Below are positions 19,753 to 28,480 of a stretch of DNA of 64,000 bases, one piece after another. Position numbers and translations under genes: made by a program. The notes under the pieces are model-generated. The model ran no database searches. It saw only the letters and a program-made list of their open reading frames with translations, and had not been told where the DNA came from. Position 1 is the first letter of the stretch, and every line of letters begins with the position of its first letter. Origin of the DNA: Bradyrhizobium macuxiense (GTDB lineage: Bacteria > Pseudomonadota > Alphaproteobacteria > Rhizobiales > Xanthobacteraceae); contig NZ_VITY01000012.1 of assembly GCF_007993935.1 (NCBI RefSeq), forward strand, positions 248,001 to 312,000, given 5' to 3'.

Positions 19753-20763
19753 GTGGCGGTTATTGTACCCTTCGAAAGCCCGTCCAATGCTTCGATCGAC
19801 GGGCTGGTGGGACTTGTCGCCGCCGACATGGAGCGCGTCAACGCGACGATCCTGTCGCGGACCGGCTCCGAGGTCACCATGATCCCCGAGGTCGCCAACC
19901 ATTTGATCTCCTCCGGGGGCAAGCGGCTGCGCCCGATGCTGACGCTCGCGATGGCTCAGCTCTCCGACTACACCGGCGACGGCCATATCAAGCTCGCCGC
20001 CGCGGTCGAGTTCATGCACACCGCGACCCTGCTGCATGACGACGTGGTCGACGAGAGCGAGCTGCGCCGCGGCAAATTGTCCGCGCGGATGCTGTGGGGC
20101 AATGAGGCCAGCGTGCTGGTCGGCGACTTCCTGCTCGGCCAGGCGTTCCGGATGATGGTCGAGGTCGGCTCGCTGCGCGCGCTCGACATTCTCTCGGCCG
20201 CGGCCGCCACCATCGCCGAGGGCGAGGTGATGCAGCTTGCCGCCGCCAAGAACACCGCGACCACCGAGGACGAATATCTCGCCGTGATCCGCGGCAAGAC
20301 GGCGGAGCTGTTCGCCGCGGCCTGCGAGGTCGGTCCCGTGATCGCCAACCGGCCCAAGGCCGAGCAGACCGCCTGCCGCTCGGTCGGCATGAATCTCGGC
20401 ATCGCCTTCCAGCTCGTCGACGACGTGCTGGACTATGGCGGCAAGTCGGCCAAGCTCGGCAAGAATGTCGGCGACGATTTCCGCGAGGGCAAGATCACGC
20501 TGCCGGTGGTGCTCGCCTTCCGCCGCGGCAATGACACCGAGCGCAAGTTCTGGATCCGCGCGCTCGAGCGTGGCGAGATCGGAGAGGCCGATCTCGACCA
20601 CGCGATCGGCCTGATGACCAAGCACCGCGCCCTCGAGGACACCATCAGCCGCGCCCAGCACTATGGCGCGATGGCGGTCGACGCGCTGGCGCTGTTCCCG
20701 CCCTCGCCGATGAAGACGGCGCTGGAAGAGGTCGTGGCGTTCTGCCTGGCAAGATCGCACTAG
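19753..20763 (+). CDS. ispB: octaprenyl/polyprenyl diphosphate synthase
   Basis: An all-trans polyprenyl diphosphate synthase that elongates farnesyl diphosphate with isopentenyl diphosphate to make the ubiquinone side chain. The first aspartate-rich motif is HDDVVDE near residues 95-101 and the second VDDVLDYGG near 220; GGKRLRP near 55-61 binds IPP. The chosen GTG at 19753 follows TTGGAG at good spacing and gives MAVIVPFESPSN, 336 residues. The longer open frame upstream is antisense to other genes and is rejected. It is divergent from DUF2007 and followed by a repeat. Confidence 0.92.
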   Translation: MAVIVPFESPSNASIDGLVGLVAADMERVNATILSRTGSEVTMIPEVANHLISSGGKRLRPMLTLAMAQLSDYTGDGHIKLAAAVEFMHTATLLHDDVVDESELRRGKLSARMLWGNEASVLVGDFLLGQAFRMMVEVGSLRALDILSAAAATIAEGEVMQLAAAKNTATTEDEYLAVIRGKTAELFAAACEVGPVIANRPKAEQTACRSVGMNLGIAFQLVDDVLDYGGKSAKLGKNVGDDFREGKITLPVVLAFRRGNDTERKFWIRALERGEIGEADLDHAIGLMTKHRALEDTISRAQHYGAMAVDALALFPPSPMKTALEEVVAFCLARSH

Positions 20764-20782
20764 CCTCGCCTCATCCACAGCC

Positions 20783-20904
20783 GTCGTCCCTGCGAAAGCA
20801 GGGACCCATACTCCGCGGCGAGACTTGTTGGCGGGACTCGTCGTTCCGACGTCGCTCAACCATCAACACCAGTGGTTATGGGTCCCTGCTTTCGCAGGGA
20901 CGAC
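20783..20904. repeat. large inverted repeat, family G
   Basis: The 28-nt arm beginning GTCGTCCCTGCGAAAGCAGG at 20783 returns as its near-perfect reverse complement ending at 20904, with about 66 nt between. Each arm holds its own small palindrome, CCCTGC-GAAA-GCAGGG. It lies between ispB and a convergent gene. Confidence 0.85.
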
Positions 20905-20991
20905 ATCGAATTTGCGGTGCGGGCACGGGCCTTCCCCGCTGCTCCTTCACCGGCCCTCGATCTCGAAATCCGGCGTGTCCGCGCCCCTCAG

Positions 20992-21846
20992 CTACACGCC
21001 CTGCACGCAGTCGAGCACGGCGTTGAACACGGCTCCGGGAACGTGCACCCGCTCATCGCGATCAAGCGCAGCGAGTTCATCGACGTGCGTATCGGGCTCA
21101 CGGCTGACGATTGCCAGCCGGTCGAAAAAGGCGAGATCGAGTTCGCTGTCCCGCATGCGCATGGCGCCCCAAACGTCCCACGGCAGCATCTCGCGATTGT
21201 TCAGCGCGCCGATGTCGCGGACGAGATTGCCCGCAATGAACCAAAGACCGTGCAGGTCGAGGATGCCGAAGGCGCTCGGGTCACGGCTCCCGGCGCGGCA
21301 GAGCGACCAGGCATCGCCGGCGACCAGGAACTGATCTCGCGGCACATCCGCCGCATCGAAGCCAATCCCGAACAGCTCACGCTGCCGATCGTCGATCTGG
21401 GAATCGAACAAGACCCAGCATTTCCTGTCTTCGTTCCAGTACTCCGTCACCCAATGGTCGAGGTATTTTCCCGCCTCGAAATAGGCGCCAAACCCGCAAC
21501 GGGCGCGCGCCGGAATGCCCTCCGTACGCAACATCGCTACGTGAAGCAGCGTGAAGTGCCTGCACACACCGACCTGCCGTTCGGTGACGGCACGTGCCAC
21601 GGCAAGCGGCCGGGCGTCGCGCGCCACGATCTCACCCAGCATGGTCTCGACGGCGCGGACCTGGGATTGCGCCTGCCGGTCGCCGCCGACCGTCACCCCA
21701 TAGGCCGGGGCGATGTGCTGATGGATCAAGAGACCCTGCACCGTCGTCGCAAGCGCACTGGGCCCTCGCGGCAGGCCATCGAACAGAGCGGCGTGACGCC
21801 CCGGATCGCTCATGGCAACGGGTCTTTCGTATCTGTCGACTTTCAT
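20992..21846 (-). CDS. transglutaminase-like cysteine protease fold protein
   Basis: A 284-residue cytoplasmic protein with the transglutaminase core. The probable triad is Cys95 in QVGVCRHFTLLHVAMLR, His131 in YLDHWVTEYW and Asp148 in LFDSQID. Such proteins act as proteases, isopeptidases or amidases; the substrate is unknown. The ATG at 21846 (MKVDRYERPVAMSD) follows GGGAG; an upstream in-frame start adds 15 residues without a ribosome binding site. The AraC gene lies 51 nt upstream on the same strand, so co-transcription is plausible. Confidence 0.78.
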   Translation of the reverse strand: MKVDRYERPVAMSDPGRHAALFDGLPRGPSALATTVQGLLIHQHIAPAYGVTVGGDRQAQSQVRAVETMLGEIVARDARPLAVARAVTERQVGVCRHFTLLHVAMLRTEGIPARARCGFGAYFEAGKYLDHWVTEYWNEDRKCWVLFDSQIDDRQRELFGIGFDAADVPRDQFLVAGDAWSLCRAGSRDPSAFGILDLHGLWFIAGNLVRDIGALNNREMLPWDVWGAMRMRDSELDLAFFDRLAIVSREPDTHVDELAALDRDERVHVPGAVFNAVLDCVQGV

Positions 21847-21897
21847 CTGAGGGGTCTCCCGCACGTCTCGCCTCCCGCGTAACCACCACACAAGCCG

Positions 21898-22737
21898 CTA
21901 CTCCTTCACCGGCACCCAGATCTCGAGCCCGCCGACGCCGGTCGAGGCGTCGAACCTCTCGTCGTAGCGCTCGAAGTTCGGCGCGTCGGCGACCTTCATG
22001 CCGGATTGCGGCAACCAGCGATTCCAGATCGTGTTGACCGTGCGGCGGATGGTCGAGATGTGGTCCGCGTGGGTGAACACCACGTACTTCTGCGCCGGGA
22101 TCCGGACGCGCGCGAACTCGCGCGGCAAGTCGGAGAAATCGGCGACCTCGACGCCCGCGATGTAGTCGAAATTGCCGGCATCGTCGCCGTTGCAGCCGAC
22201 GCCGTAGGCGCCATTGCCGACCTGACGGGGAATATGCGCGTATTGCTGGTGGAAGCCATGCCACTGGTTCGGAATGCCGGCCGTGCTGTCGTTGGCGTGG
22301 TTGTAGCGCTCCCCGACGCCGGCGACGAGAAAGGCCTCGCCGGTCGCGATGCGCGGCGGATCGAGATGATCGAGAGCGGTCGAGATCATGGTGATCGGCT
22401 CCTGAAGCTTGAGCGTCGTCAGGCACGTCGTCGCGCGCACCGTTTCCGGCGTGACGCCGAAATGGTCGCGAAACGCGCGGGTGAATGCTTCGTGGGAGCC
22501 ATAATCCGCATCCAGCGCGAGCGTGAGAATATCGGGCGCACCGGCCGCAAGCTCGCGCGCGGCCTCGCTGAGGCGGCGCGCCCGCACGTAGCGCATCACC
22601 GAAAACCCGGTCGCCTCCGCGAACGCCCGCACCAGATGGAAGCGCGAGACCCCGGCGACAACAGCGATATCATCGAGCGTCAGCGACGTGCGCAGGTGGC
22701 TTTCGATGTACCAAAGCGCCTTCTGGGCTGGATTCAT
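21898..22737 (-). CDS. AraC-family regulator with GyrI-like effector domain
   Basis: A 279-residue regulator in the SoxS/Rob arrangement. The N-terminal AraC DNA-binding domain (residues 5-105) has two helix-turn-helix units: TLDDIAVVAGVSRFHLVRAF, and LALDADYGSHEAFTRAF followed by DHFGVTPETVR. The C-terminal GyrI/BacR effector-binding domain runs from about 115 to the end and closes with GLEIWVPVKE. It probably senses a hydrophobic or cationic small molecule. It stands divergent from the ABC binding-protein gene at 22977 and upstream of the transglutaminase-like gene. Confidence 0.88.
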   Translation of the reverse strand: MNPAQKALWYIESHLRTSLTLDDIAVVAGVSRFHLVRAFAEATGFSVMRYVRARRLSEAARELAAGAPDILTLALDADYGSHEAFTRAFRDHFGVTPETVRATTCLTTLKLQEPITMISTALDHLDPPRIATGEAFLVAGVGERYNHANDSTAGIPNQWHGFHQQYAHIPRQVGNGAYGVGCNGDDAGNFDYIAGVEVADFSDLPREFARVRIPAQKYVVFTHADHISTIRRTVNTIWNRWLPQSGMKVADAPNFERYDERFDASTGVGGLEIWVPVKE

Positions 22738-22976
22738 GGACGACGGCCTTCCTGCAAAGCGCGGGCATCATGCATGGCCGCGACGCGCGGCATTTGACAG
22801 TCCTTGCTGCGCGCGGTGAAACCTCGGTTCCGCTCAGCGAAATTTTAACCCAAAGCCGTCGCTGGCAACAGCGTTGCAATCGTGCATACTCGCGGTTGCA
22901 TCGATCCGACGGCTCATCAAGCTGCCCGAAAATCAAGACTGCACGAGCCGCGGCCAGCATGTCAGGGAGGACAATG

Positions 22977-24215
22977 ATGCACCACCAACGCCTGAGCTAT
23001 GCCAACTGCGTCGCATCAGCGGCGCTTGCCGGACTTTTGACGATCACCGTCGCCGGCGCAGCCAACGCCCAGAAGAAATACGATCCGGGCGCGACCGACA
23101 CCGAGATCAAGGTCGGCAACATCATGCCCTATTCGGGCCCGGCATCCGCCTATGCCACGATCGGCAAGACGGAAGCGGCCTATTTCAACAAGCTCAACAG
23201 CGAGGGCGGCATCAACGGCCGCAAGGTCAACTTCGTCTCCTACGACGACGGCTACAGCCCGCCGAAGATGGTCGAGCAGGCCCGCAAGCTGGTCGAGAGC
23301 GACGAGGTGCTGCTGATCTTCAATCCGCTTGGCACGCCGGGCAACACCGCGATCCAGAAATACATGAACGCCAAGAGGGTGCCGCAGCTGTTCGTCTCCA
23401 CCGGCGCCGCCAAGTGGAACGATCCGAAGAATTTTCCGTGGACCATGGGCTGGCAGCCGAGCTACCAGGTCGAGGCGCGCATCTATGCCAAATACATCCT
23501 GCAGAAATATCCCGGCAAGACCATCGGCGTGCTCTACCAGAACGACGATTTCGGCAAGGACTATCTGATCGGCCTGCATGAGGGGCTCGGCGATGCAGCC
23601 AAGAAACTGATCGTGGTCGAATCCTCCTACGAGACCACGTCGCCGACGGTGGATTCGCAGATCGTGCAGATCAAGGGCGCCAACCCCGACATCTTCGTCA
23701 ACATCGCGACGCCGAAATTCGCGGCGCAGGCGATCAAGAAGGCCGCCGAGCTCGACTGGCATCCGGTCCAGTTTCTCACCAACGTCTCGGTCTCGATCGG
23801 CGGCGTGATGAAGCCGGCCGGCTATGAGGCGAGCCAGGACATCCTCTCGACCCAGTACCTGAAGGATCCTGCCGATCACGAGTGGAAGAACGATCCGGCC
23901 ATGAACGAGTGGCGCGCGTTCATGACCAAGTGGTATCCCGAGGGCGACCAGAACGACGCCTCGACCGTGTTCGGCTACGGCGTCGCCAAAGGGCTGGAGC
24001 AGGTATTGCGGCAATGCGGCGACAACCTCACCCGCGACAACCTGATGAAGCAGGCGGCGAGCCTCAACTTCGAGATCGGCATCTATCTGCCCGGCACCAA
24101 GATCAAGACCGGGCCGGACGACTACGCACCGATCGAGCAGTTGCAGATGATGCGCTTCAAGGGCGAGAGCTGGGAGCGGTTCGGCCCCGTCATGAGCGGC
24201 GAGAAGAGCAGCTAG
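22977..24215 (+). CDS. ABC-type solute-binding protein, branched-chain amino acid (LivK) family
   Basis: A 412-residue periplasmic type I binding protein (Peripla_BP_6). The signal peptide ends at about VAGAANA, then the mature domain opens TEIKVGNIMPYSGPASAYATIGK and carries the expected two-lobe pattern. The ATG at 22977 lies 6 nt after GGGAGG; an adjacent ATG at 22974 would add one residue. Homologues bind amino acids, aromatic acids or urea-like compounds; the ligand cannot be fixed. No permease or ATPase genes are next to it, so it is an orphan or partners a distant system. The divergent AraC regulator is 239 nt away. Confidence 0.88.
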   Translation: MHHQRLSYANCVASAALAGLLTITVAGAANAQKKYDPGATDTEIKVGNIMPYSGPASAYATIGKTEAAYFNKLNSEGGINGRKVNFVSYDDGYSPPKMVEQARKLVESDEVLLIFNPLGTPGNTAIQKYMNAKRVPQLFVSTGAAKWNDPKNFPWTMGWQPSYQVEARIYAKYILQKYPGKTIGVLYQNDDFGKDYLIGLHEGLGDAAKKLIVVESSYETTSPTVDSQIVQIKGANPDIFVNIATPKFAAQAIKKAAELDWHPVQFLTNVSVSIGGVMKPAGYEASQDILSTQYLKDPADHEWKNDPAMNEWRAFMTKWYPEGDQNDASTVFGYGVAKGLEQVLRQCGDNLTRDNLMKQAASLNFEIGIYLPGTKIKTGPDDYAPIEQLQMMRFKGESWERFGPVMSGEKSS

Positions 24216-24263
24216 AGCATGACCCGGAAAAGTGTGAAGCGGTTTTCCGGAAAGGTCATGCTC
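24215..24263. repeat. palindromic repeat, family D
   Basis: GAGCATGACC-CGGAAAAGTG...CTTTTCCGG-type inverted repeat closing with GGTCATGCTC. It starts on the last base of the binding-protein stop codon. From memory this sequence type is widespread in Rhizobiales. It could form a hairpin ending the transcript, but no T-run follows. Confidence 0.75.
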
Positions 24264-24382
24264 AAACAATGAGCCAAAGCGCGATGATGATTCACCCCCA
24301 TCTCATCGCGCTTGCGGGCTTTCCTCCACAACTTTGGGCTTCATGGTGCCCGGCCGCCGGGCATCCACGCCTTCGACACGAT

Positions 24383-24418
24383 TCACGCGCAAGATTCTTG
24401 TCACGCGCAAGATTCTTG
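24383..24418 (+). repeat. two tandem copies of an 18-bp unit
   Basis: TCACGCGCAAGATTCTTG is present twice without a gap. It lies in the 349-nt intergenic stretch 24216-24564, which otherwise holds repeat D and no recognisable gene. Confidence 0.85.
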
Positions 24419-24564
24419 CAAGCAAGGCTCGTCACAAGCAGACTTGCAACGGCTGGAACCCAGGCGAACCTAAGCAAAGCCGCGCGCGAGCTCGCCGTAG
24501 TTGGGCTAGAGTGTCCGGCAATCACGCGCTTGCGGCCCCTCCTGCGATCGGAAGGACAACAACA

Positions 24565-25668
24565 ATGAAAATCACCGACGTCCGCGCCCACCATATCCGC
24601 ATTCCCTATGACGCAGGCCCGGCGAGCTTCCGCCAGGGCGCATCCGCGATCTCGGCGCTCGATATGGTGCTGGTCGAGGTGTCGACCGATGCCGGCCTGA
24701 CGGGCTGGGGCGATGCCTTCGCCTATGTCTGTCCGAAGACGAGCTGCGCGGCGGTGGCCGAGATGATCGCGCCGCAGGCCCGCGGCCTCGAGGTGCCGGA
24801 CGCCGCCCAGATTCCCGCCGCGATGGAGCAGATCCAGCGCAATCTGCATCTGTTCGGCCGCTACGGCATCACGATGTTTGCGATCTCGGCGCTCGACATC
24901 GCGCTGTGGGATCTCGCCGGCAAGGTGAAGGGCGTGCCGCTGCATCAATTGATCGGCGGCGCGAAGCGCAACACGATCCCGGCCTATGCGAGCCTGATGC
25001 GGATCGGCAACCCGGCGCACATCGCCGCTGAATGCAAGAAGGCGATCAAGCTTGGCTATTCCGCGATCAAGCTGCACGAGACCACCGTGCCTGCGGTATC
25101 AGCCGCGCGCGAGGCGATCGGCCCCACCGTGCCGCTGATGGTCGACATGAACTGCCCGCTGGATGGACCGGCCGCGATCCAGTTCGCCCGCGACTGCAAG
25201 CAGGCCGCGCCGATGTTCCTGGAGGAGCCGGTCTGGCCACCCGAGGATTTTGCGACGCTCGCGGAAGTGCGCAGGGAAGGCCGGCTCGATATCGCCGCCG
25301 GCGAGAACGCCTGCACCGTGCATCAATTCCGCCAGATGATGACCGCGGGCGCAGTCAGTCACGCGCAGCCGTCGGTGATCAAGGTCGGCGGCGTCACCGA
25401 ATTCCTGCGCGTCGCCGTGCTTGCCGACGAGTTCGGCGTCCAGGTGATTCCGCACTCGCCCTATTTCGGGCCGGGCTTCCTCGCCACGCTGCATCTGATG
25501 GCGATCCGCGACGCCGGGCTGATTGAGGTATTCTTCATGAAGCGCCCCGCCTGCCTGTGGGGCGACCGCATCGACGTCGACGCCAACGGCCACGTCGCCG
25601 TGCCGCAGGGCCCCGGGCTTGGCTACGAGCCGGATCGCGACGTGATGGAGAAGTATCGGGTGGCTTGA
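24565..25668 (+). CDS. mandelate racemase/muconate lactonizing enzyme family protein
   Basis: A 367-residue enolase-superfamily enzyme: N-terminal capping domain to about 125, then a (beta/alpha)7-beta barrel. Metal ligands fit Asp in VDMNCP (near 193), Glu in LEEPV (near 220) and Glu in AAGENA (near 246); the C-terminal acid/base could be His in IPHSPY. At the usual K-x-K site the sequence reads AIKLHET, so the second Lys is His. Members abstract a proton alpha to a carboxylate (dehydration, racemisation or cycloisomerisation); the substrate is unknown. The ATG at 24565 begins MKITDVRAHHIRIPYD, normal for the family. No operon partner is apparent. Confidence 0.85.
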   Translation: MKITDVRAHHIRIPYDAGPASFRQGASAISALDMVLVEVSTDAGLTGWGDAFAYVCPKTSCAAVAEMIAPQARGLEVPDAAQIPAAMEQIQRNLHLFGRYGITMFAISALDIALWDLAGKVKGVPLHQLIGGAKRNTIPAYASLMRIGNPAHIAAECKKAIKLGYSAIKLHETTVPAVSAAREAIGPTVPLMVDMNCPLDGPAAIQFARDCKQAAPMFLEEPVWPPEDFATLAEVRREGRLDIAAGENACTVHQFRQMMTAGAVSHAQPSVIKVGGVTEFLRVAVLADEFGVQVIPHSPYFGPGFLATLHLMAIRDAGLIEVFFMKRPACLWGDRIDVDANGHVAVPQGPGLGYEPDRDVMEKYRVA

Positions 25669-25688
25669 AGAGCCCCGGCTCTTTCCGC

Positions 25689-25805
25689 GTCATTGCGAGC
25701 CAACGGGTCGCGCGAACGCGCGCCCGATGACAGGCTCCGCGAAGCAATCCATAGTGCCGCGTGTGGTGGCATGGATTGCTTCGTCGCTTCGCTCCTCGCA
25801 ATGAC
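25689..25805. repeat. dispersed palindromic repeat, family E, copy 2 (enlarged)
   Basis: GTCATTGCGAG at the left and CTCCTCGCAATGAC at the right, with GAAGCAATCCAT and ATGGATTGCTTC inside. About 33 extra bases (near 25700-25737) interrupt the left arm compared with the other copies. Confidence 0.85.
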
Positions 25806-25811
25806 GGTGTG

Positions 25812-26183
25812 CTACTTTGTCCCGTCCTTTGCCGCAGGCGCCGCATCCTTCGCCGGCGGTGCGTCGGCTTTCTTCTTCATATCCTCGGCCAGCTTGACCT
25901 GCGCCGCCTGCAAATCGGCGACGAGCTTCTGCAAACCGGCGAGCGAACTCTTCAAACTGTCGATGTGCCGGTTGGCGGCGTCGAGCTTCTGCTGATGATC
26001 CGTTGTGAGCTTGCTGATCGTCTTCTGCAGGAAATCGACATTGCTCTGCAGGCAGCTGGTGCGCCGCTCCATCGTCTTCTCGACGGTGCAGATCTCGATG
26101 CCGGGAACGTCCTGCGCATGCGCGGCTCCGACGACGCCGAGCACAAGCGGCATGAGCAGGACAAGAGCGAAACGAGCGATCAT
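25812..26183 (-). CDS. secreted coiled-coil protein
   Basis: A 123-residue exported protein. The signal peptide ends at about GAAHA, a short region with two cysteines (ICTVEK and SCLQ) follows, then a long predicted coiled coil (about residues 50-105: FLQKTISKLTTDHQQKLDAANR and onward), and an Ala/Lys/Asp-rich tail. The start at 26183 is chosen because GGGG precedes it at proper spacing. No family is recognised; a periplasmic scaffold or adaptor role would be guesswork. The stop lies only 7 nt from repeat E copy 2. Confidence 0.65.
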   Translation of the reverse strand: MIARFALVLLMPLVLGVVGAAHAQDVPGIEICTVEKTMERRTSCLQSNVDFLQKTISKLTTDHQQKLDAANRHIDSLKSSLAGLQKLVADLQAAQVKLAEDMKKKADAPPAKDAAPAAKDGTK

Positions 26184-26378
26184 CGGCATCCCCATCAAAC
26201 GCGTCATTCACAGTTTTGTGCTCGCGACGCTGAAAGCTGGGCAGACATACCACACTGAAACCGTATTCGAGCGGTGTGCTGCACCCATTACGGGGACTAC
26301 TCGTGGGGACGGGGGCCTTCGGAACTTTGTTTGGTTCGACCCCTTTTGGCTCGACCTTGGGCAGTGGAGACAGATCGC

Positions 26379-26603
26379 ATGGCAACGCGCGAAAAACGGC
26401 TGGCGCAATTCGATGGCAATGGCGAACCTTCGCCGGAACAACGCGTGGAAGTGCTTTGTGAGGATCACAGCGGAACGTATCAGCTGCCGTTCGCCTGCCG
26501 CTTCGTCGACGGCCAGTGGCGCAATGACACGACAGGCGGCGCGCTGGAAGCCAACGTCATCGCCTGGCGCAAGCCGCGCGAGAAGCAACCGGGCCTGGCC
26601 TGA
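26379..26603 (+). CDS. small conserved hypothetical protein
   Basis: A 74-residue soluble protein, MATREKRLAQFDGNGEPSPEQ..., with no signal peptide or membrane helix. Its composition (W, C, acidic and basic residues evenly spread, one CEDHSGTYQLPFAC segment with two cysteines) looks like a folded protein rather than a chance frame. GGAG lies 9 nt before the ATG. The longer open frame upstream to 26274 lacks a ribosome binding site. I do not recognise its function. Confidence 0.55.
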   Translation: MATREKRLAQFDGNGEPSPEQRVEVLCEDHSGTYQLPFACRFVDGQWRNDTTGGALEANVIAWRKPREKQPGLA

Positions 26604-26723
26604 GCCGATCAGGCGCCATCCTTGCGCATGGTCCTTCCGGGACCATGCGTGCTGTTTCAAAACGCGACGCGCGCGCAGTGCGCCTTAAGATTTGGAACGC
26701 GGATGGAACGAACCGCGTCCGAA

Positions 26724-26861
26724 TCACTGATTGAGCAGCGTACTCCGATGTTCACGGCTAGATGTGGTCAGCAGCCCGAGCCGGCGCACCACATACAGAA
26801 GCATGACGATCGGCCGCAGCCAGCGGCCGACAACAAAGGTTAATTCTTCCGCAGACGACAT
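26724..26861 (-). CDS. putative 45-residue small membrane-associated protein
   Basis: The ORF MSSAEELTFVVGRWLRPIVM continues with LLYVVRRLGLLTT and a polar tail ending LLNQ. A good GAGGGA lies 6 nt before the ATG at 26861. One amphipathic to hydrophobic helix is visible. It begins 30 nt downstream of the cupin gene stop on the same strand, so it may be the last gene of that transcript. No family is recognised. Confidence 0.45.
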   Translation of the reverse strand: MSSAEELTFVVGRWLRPIVMLLYVVRRLGLLTTSSREHRSTLLNQ

Positions 26862-26891
26862 TTGCGATCCCTCTCTGATCCTGCTTGGCGA

Positions 26892-27326
26892 TCATTTCCA
26901 CGGCGTGATCGGCGGCACGGTCTCGGTCGCCGGCGGCACATCCACGGTCTTGAAATCGGCGGGGCTGACGATCTCGAGGTATTCCATGTCCTTCGAGTAA
27001 TCGAACAGGTAGTGCGTGATGCCGGGCCGCTGGTGGATGACGTCGCCGGCTTCGACCAGCGTCTCCTTGTCCTCATACATGAAGCGCGCCCAGCCCTTGG
27101 TCATGATGACGATCTGGAAGTCGCACAGATGCTTGTGCCAGCCGGTGCCCTGCTCCGGCGGCAGGTCGGGATTGGCCTTGACCAGATGGCAGATCACCTG
27201 CCCGCTGGTGGCATCGGCAATACCGAGATCGCGATACAGGAAGAAGTCGCGCAGACCTCCGCCCTTGAACTCGGTGTCACCGGGTTTGACGTGGGAGAAT
27301 TTGCTGACGACGGCGTGCTGGTTCAT
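26892..27326 (-). CDS. cupin domain protein
   Basis: A 144-residue single-domain cupin. Motif 1 is visible as GTGWHKHLCDFQIVIMTKGWARF (His63, His65 and a downstream Gln in place of Glu), and motif 2 as GDVIHQRPGITHYLFDYS (His and Gly conserved). The metal site is thus plausible though altered. Cupins of this size serve as isomerases, dioxygenases or ligand-binding proteins; nothing here fixes one. It starts with MNQHAVVSKFSH, and a 322-nt gap without a gene lies upstream. Confidence 0.8.
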   Translation of the reverse strand: MNQHAVVSKFSHVKPGDTEFKGGGLRDFFLYRDLGIADATSGQVICHLVKANPDLPPEQGTGWHKHLCDFQIVIMTKGWARFMYEDKETLVEAGDVIHQRPGITHYLFDYSKDMEYLEIVSPADFKTVDVPPATETVPPITPWK

Positions 27327-27648
27327 TTCAAGCCTCCACGGTTCTCGTGTTCGCGAGATCGCGGCGGGGCTCGGCGTCCAAATTTTCGGCAGCGTCGCAT
27401 CGTCGCGGTCACAGCTCGCATATTGCTATGCGAAATCCTTGCCACCCCGGCCACGTTGCGGCGATCGGTCTCGCCGTGCGCTGATATCGCGACGGAAGCA
27501 TTTGGCGCGAGGCGCATATTTGCGTTCGGCGCGCACTGCGCTCGATCGCCGCGCAGCACCCAATGCCTGACGCCTGTGGCACGTCGATTGAGCAAGGCTT
27601 GCCTGGAGCTTGAGCCGCCGGCGCAGGCAGGCCGCGTGCGCGGCTTGC
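27327..27648. other. 322-nt gap without a recognisable gene
   Basis: No ORF with a plausible ribosome binding site on either strand. It holds G/C-rich runs and several GCGC-rich inverted stretches (about 27505-27560) but no repeat of the other families in this window. Presumably it contains the promoter of the cupin gene. Confidence 0.5.
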
Positions 27649-28305
27649 CTAATATTCGACCTCGAGCTCCTCGACATCGGCCGGCTCGGCTTTCGCGGCC
27701 TCGATCCATTCCTGCATCTCGGGCATCGCCATGATGGTCCTGGCATAGGCCGCGAGAAGCGGGTCGAGCTTGACGTCATAGGTCATGAATCGGGTCACGA
27801 CGGGCGCATACATCGCGTCCGCCATGGTGCGGCGTTCGCCGAACAGGAACGGCCCGCCGGACTTACCGAGGCAATCGGCCCAGATGGTGCAGACGCGGTC
27901 GATGTCGGCCTGTGCCCGCGACCAGATCTTGAAGCCGGGAAAATACCCCCTGAGATTGACCGGCAGCGACGACCGCAGCGTGGTGAAGCCGGAATGGATT
28001 TCACCCGAGATCGAGCGGCAATGCGCACGCTGGACCCGGTCCTCCGGCAACAGCCCGGCATGCGGCATGATCTCATTGAGATACTCGCCGATTGCCAGCG
28101 TATCCCAGACCGTCGCGCCCTCATGGCGCAGGCAGGGCACCAGGATCGAGGACGACAGCAGCAGCAGCTCGGCCCGCGCCGAGGGGTCGTCGGGCGCGGT
28201 GACCACCTCCTCGAACTCCAGCCCGGCGAATTTCGCCAGCAGCCAGCCGCGCAGCGACCAGGACGAGTAGTTCTTGCTGCTGATGGTCAGTGTCGCCTTC
28301 GCCAT
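27649..28305 (-). CDS. glutathione S-transferase family protein
   Basis: A 218-residue protein with an N-terminal thioredoxin-like domain and C-terminal helical domain. ISSKNYSSWSLRGWLLAKFAG carries the probable catalytic Ser/Tyr region. SSILVPCL holds the cis-Pro of the glutathione site, and ATVWDTLAIGEYLNE contains the Asp that contacts the gamma-glutamyl group. Cytoplasmic detoxification or isomerase roles are typical, but the substrate is unknown. It is divergent from the PHB depolymerase gene. Confidence 0.85.
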   Translation of the reverse strand: MAKATLTISSKNYSSWSLRGWLLAKFAGLEFEEVVTAPDDPSARAELLLLSSSILVPCLRHEGATVWDTLAIGEYLNEIMPHAGLLPEDRVQRAHCRSISGEIHSGFTTLRSSLPVNLRGYFPGFKIWSRAQADIDRVCTIWADCLGKSGGPFLFGERRTMADAMYAPVVTRFMTYDVKLDPLLAAYARTIMAMPEMQEWIEAAKAEPADVEELEVEY

Positions 28306-28480
28306 ATCGGTCCCTCACGCTCTTACGCGTCCTTAGCTCCAGGGCCCTGCGCACGGGTCCAACCGCCGCGCCCCCGGGAGCCGGTCATTTTCGCAGCAAG
28401 CCACGTGCCAATTTGCCGGGCAGGCCGCCGGCCTCTGGCCTCGATATTGCTTGGCAGACCGGACCACCGGGTGGATGCGT

